A DNA stretch of 5,267 bases. Origin: Acidobacteriaceae bacterium. Lineage in GTDB: Bacteria > Acidobacteriota > Terriglobia > Terriglobales > Acidobacteriaceae. Location of the stretch: contig PMOF01000233.1 in the NCBI GenBank assembly GCA_003162495.1, forward strand, positions 1 to 5,267, in the 5' to 3' direction. Below are positions 1 through 5,267 of the stretch, piece after piece (positions within the stretch are counted from its first letter, which is position 1; every line of letters starts with the position of its first letter). The notes beneath the pieces are model-generated. The model searched no databases and was not told where the DNA came from. It saw only the letters and a program-made list of their open reading frames with translations. A program made the position numbers and the translations under genes.

Positions 1-1037
1 GCCAGCGACCACTTCAGGTCTTCGATGCCTTGACCGGTTACGGCGGAGATGGCGTGGAACTCCAGCTTGCGGCGCTTCACGTGAGCGGCCAGCTTCTTTA
101 ATTTATCGGGATTGGCGGAGTCGATCTTGGTGGCGCAGACGATCATGGTTTTGCCTACGAGCGGAAATTCGACGCGGGGTTCTGGGTCGTCGTCCATGGG
201 TTGCGCGGCGACGGTGACGGAGAAGCTGGCCAGCTCCTTGTTAATGACCTTGAAATCTTCAACAGGATCAGGGCGGCCGGATGCGTCGCTGACATCGACC
301 AGGTGGAGCAGGAGGCTGGTGCGCTCGATGTGGCGGAGGAACTGGGTTCCGAGGCCGGAGCCGAGGTGCGCGCCTTCAATGAGGCCGGGCATGTCGGCGA
401 CGACGAAGGACTGCTGATTGGGCTCCTCGCCGACGGTGACGACGCCGAGATTGGGCTCGAGGGTGGTGAACGGGTAGTCGGCGATTTTGGGCCGGGCGGC
501 GGAGATGCGGGAGATGAGGGTGGACTTGCCGGCATTGGGGTAGCCGACCAAGCCGACGTCGGCGAGCAGCTTGAGTTCAAGCCGATAGGTGCGTTCTTCG
601 CCGGGACGGCCCAACTCGTGTTCGCGCGGAGCCTGGTGGACGCTGGTGGCGAAGTGCTGGTTGCCTCGGCCGCCGCGTCCGCCGCGGGCGATGACCACCT
701 GCTCATCCGGGGAAGAGAAATCGTGAATCAGCTCGCCGGTTTCCTGGTCGTAAAGCGCGGTGCCGACAGGGACCTGGAGAGTGACGGAGTTGCCGTCGAG
801 GCCGGTGCAGTTGGAGCCCATGCCGTGCTGTCCGCGCTGGCCCTTGTGCTCGGGGTTGTAGCGGAAATGGATCAGCGTGTTGTGGCGCTGGGATGAGACC
901 ATGACGACGTCGCCGCCTCGGCCGCCATCGCCGCCGGAGGGTCCACCGCGGGGGACGAACTTCTCGCGGCGGAAGGCCATGCAGCCGTTGCCGCCGTCGC
1001 CGGCTTTGACCTTGATTCTTGCTTCATCAATGAACAT
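1..1037 (-). CDS. obgE: Obg family GTPase (ObgE/CgtA), 3' end cut by window edge
   Basis: Cytoplasmic GTP-binding protein that associates with the 50S ribosomal subunit and acts in its late assembly and in stress control (known for the family). 345 codons are visible from the ATG at 1037. Residues 1-158 form the glycine-rich Obg fold, opening [18 protein letters not shown] and including [13 protein letters not shown] and the signature around [20 protein letters not shown]. The GTPase domain follows: G1/Walker A GYPNAGKS (165-172), switch I YPFTT (188-192) before LEPNLGVV, G3 DMPG (215-218), G4 TKID (303-306) in place of the usual NKxD, and G5 SAVTG (331-335). About 18 extra residues, acidic and proline-rich, lie between G3 and G4 (roughly 275-294). 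The reading frame stays open to the left edge. Family members without a C-terminal OCT-type domain end soon after this point, but its presence cannot be judged here. The start is fixed by the conserved N-terminus. No Shine-Dalgarno sequence is visible upstream. Confidence 0.97.
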   Translation of the reverse strand, partial: MFIDEARIKVKAGDGGNGCMAFRREKFVPRGGPSGGDGGRGGDVVMVSSQRHNTLIHFRYNPEHKGQRGQHGMGSNCTGLDGNSVTLQVPVGTALYDQETGELIHDFSSPDEQVVIARGGRGGRGNQHFATSVHQAPREHELGRPGEERTYRLELKLLADVGLVGYPNAGKSTLISRISAARPKIADYPFTTLEPNLGVVTVGEEPNQQSFVVADMPGLIEGAHLGSGLGTQFLRHIERTSLLLHLVDVSDASGRPDPVEDFKVINKELASFSVTVAAQPMDDDPEPRVEFPLVGKTMIVCATKIDSANPDKLKKLAAHVKRRKLEFHAISAVTGQGIEDLKWSL

Positions 1038-1293
1038 AAATAGACCGGGGATCAAGGATCAAAGATCAGAGATCAGCATCGCGATGGGCACGTGCAGGAA
1101 TAAATGCGACGGCCATCTATAAAGTTTACCGGATCAGGCATAGAATCGCTGGCAAGTTCAGTTTTGGGAAATCTGTTGATGAAAACGGCGACCGCATGAG
1201 CGCCGGGGGTCCAACGCAAAAAGAAATCCGCCGTTAGAGCGGGACGGGCTGTAAGCAAGTTTTTCCCGGGATCTGCCGCGAGCGAGTGTCTCG
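1038..1293. other. Divergent intergenic region between obgE and the receptor gene
   Basis: This 256-bp stretch separates two genes transcribed away from each other, so both promoters should lie here or overlap the gene starts. I see no sigma-70-type pair of boxes with good spacing on either strand. Isolated AT-rich hexamers occur (TATAAA at 1118-1123, TAGAAT at 1141-1146) without a matching -35 box. The region holds six GATC tetramers, four of them in the heptamer repeat at 1049-1076, one at 1132-1135 and one at 1270-1273. No tRNA, riboswitch or rho-independent terminator was recognised. A terminator is not expected, since both genes begin here. Confidence 0.7.
1049..1076. repeat. Four-copy heptamer tandem repeat (consensus RGATCAR)
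   Basis: Four contiguous 7-bp units are read on the plus strand: GGATCAA twice (1049-1055, 1056-1062), then AGATCAG twice (1063-1069, 1070-1076). Every unit contains the palindrome GATC, giving four GATC sites spaced exactly 7 bp apart. A lone further unit, GGATCAG, lies at 1131-1137, outside the array and out of phase with it. The array lies 12 to 39 bases upstream of the obgE start codon, so it is part of the leader or promoter-proximal DNA of that gene and occupies the place where a ribosome binding site would normally be. The repeat itself is directly visible; any function is unknown. Confidence 0.9.
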
Positions 1294-4200
1294 ATGGCAG
1301 GATGGCGGGGTTGGGCAAATCCGGTGATGATGGCTGCGCTGCTGGCCATTGCGGCTGCGGGAGCGCGGGCTCAATCGCAGGCCACGGGTGCGCTCGCGGG
1401 GACACTCACCGACCTGCACGCTACGCCGCTGGTAGGCGCAACATTGGTGGTGCGGAATGAGACCACCGGCGCGGAGTGGCGCACCACGACAGGCAAGAAG
1501 GGCAGCTACCGGTTTGCCGGCCTGGAGGCAGGCGAATACACGCTGGTGGCCGAGAGCGAGCGACAGGGCCGCGGACAACTGAGCGGCATTGTGGTGGCCC
1601 CCGGGCACGAGGCTCGCGTGCTGGCGGCGATTCGGCTTGAGCCAGCGACGGCGACCCCGGTGCAAGCTGCGGCGCACACACCGACAGACAGTAAAGCGAC
1701 TGAATCGACGGCCGCCCTGCACCCCAGGGACAAAGAGCTGTCTCCTGTGACCCCGGTTCTCGCGCCTGTAGACAAGACAGCCTATGTAGTCACTCCGGTT
1801 CCCGCACCTGCAGTCAATAAAGCACCTGAAGTAATCTCGGCTCCGCGCCCCACCAACAAGGACCTATCCGCTGAAACCTCGATTCCCGCGCCCGCAATCA
1901 AACCAGTGTCTGAACTGAGCTCGATCCTGCGTCCCACGGACAAAGACCTGCCCACGGAGACATTAGCGGCCACCGGAACGTTGCACGCGGAACCGTTGCT
2001 GAGGCTGTCTTTGCCGCAGCAAAGCTGGGCCGGGGGGCGGGGAATGGCGGTGAGCGAGGCGGCGGGTGCCTTGATGCGTGCGGCCTTGGAGTTTAGCTCG
2101 ACACCAGCGCGGCCTATTCGGGTAGAAGGTGAAGACGTTGATCCGTTAACGCCGGTGGTGACCGCGACGGTGACGGCGGCGCAGCTGCAGGCATTGCCAT
2201 TGAGCGGACGGCGCTGGCAGGATTTTGTGTTGGATACGCCGACGGCTGCGGCGGGCGGGGGCGCTTCGCTGCGCGGCGGCGGGCAGGAGCCGGCCGAAAC
2301 GACCATCGACGGCGCAAGCACCAGGCTAGCTTTTGGGAGTGCGGGCGGCGGGGGGCCGGAATCCTCCGGGCCGGGCTCAAGCGGCCAGGGTGGCGCGGAT
2401 CAGAACGGGATGGGCCGGGCGTGGTCCGGCGGGCGAGGTTCCGCTGTGGCCGGGGCGGCCATCCTCCAGGTGCAGACCGCCGCGGGAAACAGCGAGGCGC
2501 AAGGAGCACGCGCCGCGGGCGGGCGGATGAACATAGAGACCCAACATGGCGGCAATGGGCTGCATGGCCAGGCGTCCGTCTTCGATCGCCAGAACAACTG
2601 GGGTGCGCAGAATCCGTTTACCCAATGGGTGAAAGAGACCGCGCCGGCGACGGAAGTGACCACGCCCGTATTTACCGGGGAACCGTATACGCCGCCCGAT
2701 CACGAAACCACCTGGGGCATCGGCGTGGGCAGCCAGATTCGCCACGACAAATTGTTCTGGTTTGGCGCTGTGGATAGTTATCAGCGCAACGATCCGGGGC
2801 TGGCAATGGCGAAGATCCCGGAGGAGTTTTTTGCGCAGCCCTCGAACGACCAGACGCAGGTGCTCGCCGCGCGGCTGGGATTGAGCAGCGCCAATCCAGT
2901 GGCAGAGGGGCTGGCGGCTTATTCAAAGATGCTGGAGACGCTCGACGGGCTGCTCGGTCCGGCTGCGCGGACGGCCTCGCAGTGGGTCGGGTTCGGCCGC
3001 ATCGACTGGCAGGCCGCCGAGCGGCATCGGCTCACGCTGGAAGGGATTGGCGCCCGATGGAATTCGCCGGGGGGAGGGATGACGCGGGTTTCGGAGACTT
3101 ACGGAAGCAACAGTTTCGGATCGAGCGAGGCAAGCCAGGAATGGCTGCTGGGACGCTGGGAGGCGTTCCTTACCCCCAATCTGCTGGCTGTGACGGAGGG
3201 ATCAGCGGGACGCACCATCCAGAGTGCGCACGCTGAGACGCCATCGGCGTTCGAGCAGACATTTCTCAGTCCGAGTATCTGGGGCCAGTTACCGCAGGTG
3301 GTAGTGGACTCGCGGTACGGCTTCACAATTGGCAATCCTTCGCGATTCGGGCAGGGGAGTTATCCCGACGAAAAGGTTTATGAAGAGCAGGAGAGATTGG
3401 AGTGGGTAAAAGGCAGTCTGCAGGTGAAGGGAGGTTTTGATTTCAGCCATAACTTTGATGCCACCGGGCTGCTGCGCAACGAGACGGGAACTTATAGCTA
3501 TTCGAGCGCGGAGAATTTTGCTTCCGATGCGCTGGTGTTTGCCGCTTACGGAGTTTCCGGAGAGCTGAACCCGTCTAACCAGCATAACTGCGATCAGACA
3601 GGGAAAGCGTGGCGTGATACCACGGGGCAATTGCACGGGCTTGGCTATCTGCCGTGTTACTCCCATTATTCGCAGACCCTGGGCCCGACTAACTGGCATC
3701 TGAGCACCAATGACTGGGCTGGTTACATCACCACACAATGGCAGCCGAAGAAGCTTCTGGTGTTCTCTACCGGGTTGCGCTGGGAGTTAGAGCAGTTGCC
3801 GCCGCCCCTTGCGTTGCTGAACAATCCGCAACTTGCGCAGACCGGGAAGCTGCCCAGTCTGGGCAGTGAATGGGGTCCGCGCGTGAGCATGGCGCTGGGA
3901 AACAGCGAGGCGCATTGGCCGGTGCTGCGGTTGGGCTACGGCATGTATTTTGGGCGCACCGAGAACGCGACCCTGGAGACGGCGCTGACCCAGACCGGGA
4001 GCCTCAACGGCGACTTGAATTACTTTCTCAGGCCGACGGATAACCTGAATGCGGGCGGCGCGCCGCCATTTCCCTATGTGCTGAGCGGGCCGCCGGGCAG
4101 CGTGGTCAAGCCTGGAGCCGTTGAGTTTGCGACGGAGTTTCACAATCCCGAAGTGCACCAGGCTGTCGCTGCCGTGGAAGAGACGCTGCCGGGCCACATC

Positions 4201-5267
4201 GAAGTAACCGCGAGCGCGATGGCCAGCCTGGGCCGGCGGCTGCCTGTCTCGCTCGACGCCAACCTCGGCGTCCCAACGGCGCAACAGACCATTACCTACA
4301 ACGTGTGCGACCAGACCCCTACTGGCCCTGTGAATGGCACATGCGGCGCCCTCGGGCTGGGACCCATCAAGGCCGCTCAGATCACGGTTCCGTTCTACGC
4401 ATCCTGGCCGTCGAGCGAGACGACCTGCCCGTACTACCAGCCGTCAGGCACAGCCGTTGACGGCTGGCTCTGCCCGGACTATCAGCAGATCAACCAACTC
4501 ACCAGCAAAGCCAATTCGACCTATGAGGCGGCGATGCTCAGGGTGGTCCGCTACGGCCGCCGGGGGCTGAGCGTGCGCGCTCACTATACTTACGCGCACG
4601 CCACCGACTGGAATCCCAACGAGAGCCCGCTGGCCCCGGCCGTCTCCAACCAAGGAACGAGTTTCAGCCAGGAGTACGGAACCAGCAACCTGGACGTGCG
4701 ACATTCGGCCCTGGCCATGTTGATTTATGAGGCGCCGTGGAAACTGCACAATGTAGCTGGAGCGCTGGCCAACGGGTGGATGTTGTCGGGCATAGGCCAG
4801 TTCCACAGCGGCTTGCCTTACACCATGCGCACTGCGGGCTCGCTGCCCGAGGAGTTCACCACCAGCGGCGCACTGATTGTGGGACTGGGGCCGGGCATGA
4901 ATGGATCGGGGGGCGACAACCGGGTTTACGGCGTGGGCAGCGACAACCAGATCTACAACATCGGCCGCAATACGTTCCGCTATCCCTCCACGTGGAAGGC
5001 TGACATGCGGCTCGGGAAGAGCTTCAACCTGGGAGCGATGCGGCAGTTGCAACTGCTGGTCGAGAGCTTCAATCTCTTCAACCATCAGAATGTGACCGAA
5101 CTGGAGACGACCGGCTATTCGATCGAGGCAGGCAGCCCGCCGAGCGCGCCGGGGACGCCGGGCGCGCTGCCAACGCTGAACTTCCTCACCGGCCTCAAGA
5201 TCAACCCCATCACCGGCCTGAGCACCGCGACCTTCGGCCAACTACTGAGCATCAATGGGACGAACTT
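1294..5267 (+). CDS. TonB-dependent receptor with N-terminal carboxypeptidase regulatory-like domain, C-terminus cut by window edge
   Basis: Outer-membrane beta-barrel protein of the acidobacterial Oar-like receptor type; the family is thought to import or bind large substrates, and this one's substrate cannot be told. 1324 codons are open without interruption. Order: signal peptide (1-26; Arg5, hydrophobic core about 12-22, likely cleavage ARA|QSQ); carboxypeptidase-regulatory-like beta-sandwich (about 32-114, with LVGATLVVRNETTG and GSYRFAGLEAGEYTL); repetitive Pro/Thr/Ala linker (129-226); plug-like region (about 290-445) with LPLSGR (301-306), SLRGG (325-329), TIDGA (337-341) and AAGGRMNIET ending at 416; then the barrel. 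Late barrel landmarks are SGLPYT (1172-1177), WKADMRLGKSF (about 1234-1245) and ESFNLFNHQN (1257-1266). No TonB box was identified. The ATG at 1294 is the only ATG between the in-frame TAA at 1252-1254 and the signal peptide core; a weak GAG-containing ribosome site (1284-1286) sits 7 bases ahead of it. Only a few dozen residues are probably missing. Confidence 0.93.
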   Translation, partial: MAGWRGWANPVMMAALLAIAAAGARAQSQATGALAGTLTDLHATPLVGATLVVRNETTGAEWRTTTGKKGSYRFAGLEAGEYTLVAESERQGRGQLSGIVVAPGHEARVLAAIRLEPATATPVQAAAHTPTDSKATESTAALHPRDKELSPVTPVLAPVDKTAYVVTPVPAPAVNKAPEVISAPRPTNKDLSAETSIPAPAIKPVSELSSILRPTDKDLPTETLAATGTLHAEPLLRLSLPQQSWAGGRGMAVSEAAGALMRAALEFSSTPARPIRVEGEDVDPLTPVVTATVTAAQLQALPLSGRRWQDFVLDTPTAAAGGGASLRGGGQEPAETTIDGASTRLAFGSAGGGGPESSGPGSSGQGGADQNGMGRAWSGGRGSAVAGAAILQVQTAAGNSEAQGARAAGGRMNIETQHGGNGLHGQASVFDRQNNWGAQNPFTQWVKETAPATEVTTPVFTGEPYTPPDHETTWGIGVGSQIRHDKLFWFGAVDSYQRNDPGLAMAKIPEEFFAQPSNDQTQVLAARLGLSSANPVAEGLAAYSKMLETLDGLLGPAARTASQWVGFGRIDWQAAERHRLTLEGIGARWNSPGGGMTRVSETYGSNSFGSSEASQEWLLGRWEAFLTPNLLAVTEGSAGRTIQSAHAETPSAFEQTFLSPSIWGQLPQVVVDSRYGFTIGNPSRFGQGSYPDEKVYEEQERLEWVKGSLQVKGGFDFSHNFDATGLLRNETGTYSYSSAENFASDALVFAAYGVSGELNPSNQHNCDQTGKAWRDTTGQLHGLGYLPCYSHYSQTLGPTNWHLSTNDWAGYITTQWQPKKLLVFSTGLRWELEQLPPPLALLNNPQLAQTGKLPSLGSEWGPRVSMALGNSEAHWPVLRLGYGMYFGRTENATLETALTQTGSLNGDLNYFLRPTDNLNAGGAPPFPYVLSGPPGSVVKPGAVEFATEFHNPEVHQAVAAVEETLPGHIEVTASAMASLGRRLPVSLDANLGVPTAQQTITYNVCDQTPTGPVNGTCGALGLGPIKAAQITVPFYASWPSSETTCPYYQPSGTAVDGWLCPDYQQINQLTSKANSTYEAAMLRVVRYGRRGLSVRAHYTYAHATDWNPNESPLAPAVSNQGTSFSQEYGTSNLDVRHSALAMLIYEAPWKLHNVAGALANGWMLSGIGQFHSGLPYTMRTAGSLPEEFTTSGALIVGLGPGMNGSGGDNRVYGVGSDNQIYNIGRNTFRYPSTWKADMRLGKSFNLGAMRQLQLLVESFNLFNHQNVTELETTGYSIEAGSPPSAPGTPGALPTLNFLTGLKINPITGLSTATFGQLLSINGTN
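1678..1971 (+). repeat. Seven degenerate in-frame 42-bp repeats encoding a 14-residue Pro-rich linker unit
   Basis: Receptor residues 129-226 divide without gaps into seven units of 14 residues starting at nucleotides 1678, 1720, 1762, 1804, 1846, 1888 and 1930. The loose consensus is x-P-x-(D/N)-K-x-(L/A/V), a middle usually containing Ser/Thr and Glu, then a hydrophobic residue and Pro, Leu or Ala at the end. The clearest matches are the starts of units 5 and 7, RPTNKDL and RPTDKDL, and of unit 2, HPRDKEL. Proline (ccc, cca, cct or ccg) is the second codon of every unit. The array joins the N-terminal beta-sandwich to the plug and should be a flexible or extended periplasmic spacer (inference). 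Divergence between units suggests an old duplication series, now degenerate. Confidence 0.75.

Noticed and set aside
155..706. 183-codon minus-strand frame overlapping obgE
   Set aside because: Same strand as obgE but in another frame. The product is Ser/Pro/Ala-rich with no domain, while the Obg frame contains every GTPase motif.
201..896. 231-codon open frame on the plus strand opposite obgE
   Set aside because: It lies antisense to a clearly conserved Obg protein. Its Gly/Ala/Asp/Val-rich composition is what the complement of a GC-rich gene gives, and no domain is recognisable.
1118..1146. TATAAA (1118-1123) and TAGAAT (1141-1146) as -10 boxes for the receptor gene
   Set aside because: Neither has a TTGACA-like hexamer at 16-18 bp upstream, so they were not called as promoters.
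1179..1237. Two tiny plus-strand frames joined by an ATGA overlap (6 codons from 1179, 13 codons from 1196) upstream of the receptor, considered as leader peptides
   Set aside because: Very short, with no attenuator-like hairpins or codon bias towards one amino acid, and no ribosome binding site in front. Chance explains them.
1073..1405. 110-codon minus-strand frame spanning the intergenic region and the receptor start
   Set aside because: It overlaps the signal peptide and N-terminal domain of the receptor in antisense, and its Pro/Ala-rich product matches no family.
1782..2321. 179-codon minus-strand frame with repeated SVGR/AGAG-like elements
   Set aside because: The apparent repeats mirror the 42-bp array of the sense gene. 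The receptor frame continues through without a break and has flanking domains on both sides.
3787..4284. 165-codon minus-strand frame
   Set aside because: Antisense shadow of the receptor barrel, rich in Arg, Gln and Ala with no identifiable domain.
4444..5241. 265-codon open frame on the minus strand
   Set aside because: Antisense to the C-terminal barrel strands of the receptor, which carry the recognisable ESFNLFNHQN motif. No protein family is recognisable in the antisense product.

Overview
The window carries two divergently oriented genes, both cut by the window edges, separated by a 256-bp intergenic region. The minus-strand gene on the left (1-1037) encodes the ribosome-associated GTPase Obg (ObgE/CgtA). 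The plus-strand gene on the right (1294-5267) encodes a very large outer-membrane protein: signal peptide, carboxypeptidase-regulatory-like (Ig-like) domain, repetitive Pro/Thr-rich linker, degenerate TonB-receptor plug and a long beta-barrel. It belongs to the Oar-like/acidobacterial TonB-dependent receptor group.

The DNA is GC-rich. The Obg sequence and the architecture and motifs of the receptor (LPLSGR, TIDGA, GGRMNIET, SGLPYT, a WKADMRLGKSF strand, an ESFNLFNHQN strand) resemble what is typical of Acidobacteriota, probably class Terriglobia, where such receptors form large paralogous families. This assignment is by recognition and was not tested by a search.

Layout: 1-1037 obgE, with its start at 1037 and its last residues beyond the left edge. 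1038-1293 intergenic, holding a four-copy GATC-containing heptamer tandem repeat (1049-1076) just upstream of the obgE start, and no convincing promoter. 1294-5267 the receptor, with its final residues probably just beyond the right edge. Inside it, 1678-1971 is an in-frame array of seven degenerate 42-bp (14-residue) repeats.

The two genes have no evident functional link: one is a cytoplasmic ribosome-assembly/stress GTPase, the other an envelope transporter or surface protein. I see no new multi-gene system. The observations worth a second look are the 42-bp repeat array, the heptamer repeat in the obgE leader, an insertion of about 18 residues before the G4 motif of Obg, and the receptor having only six cysteines, arranged as three close pairs.
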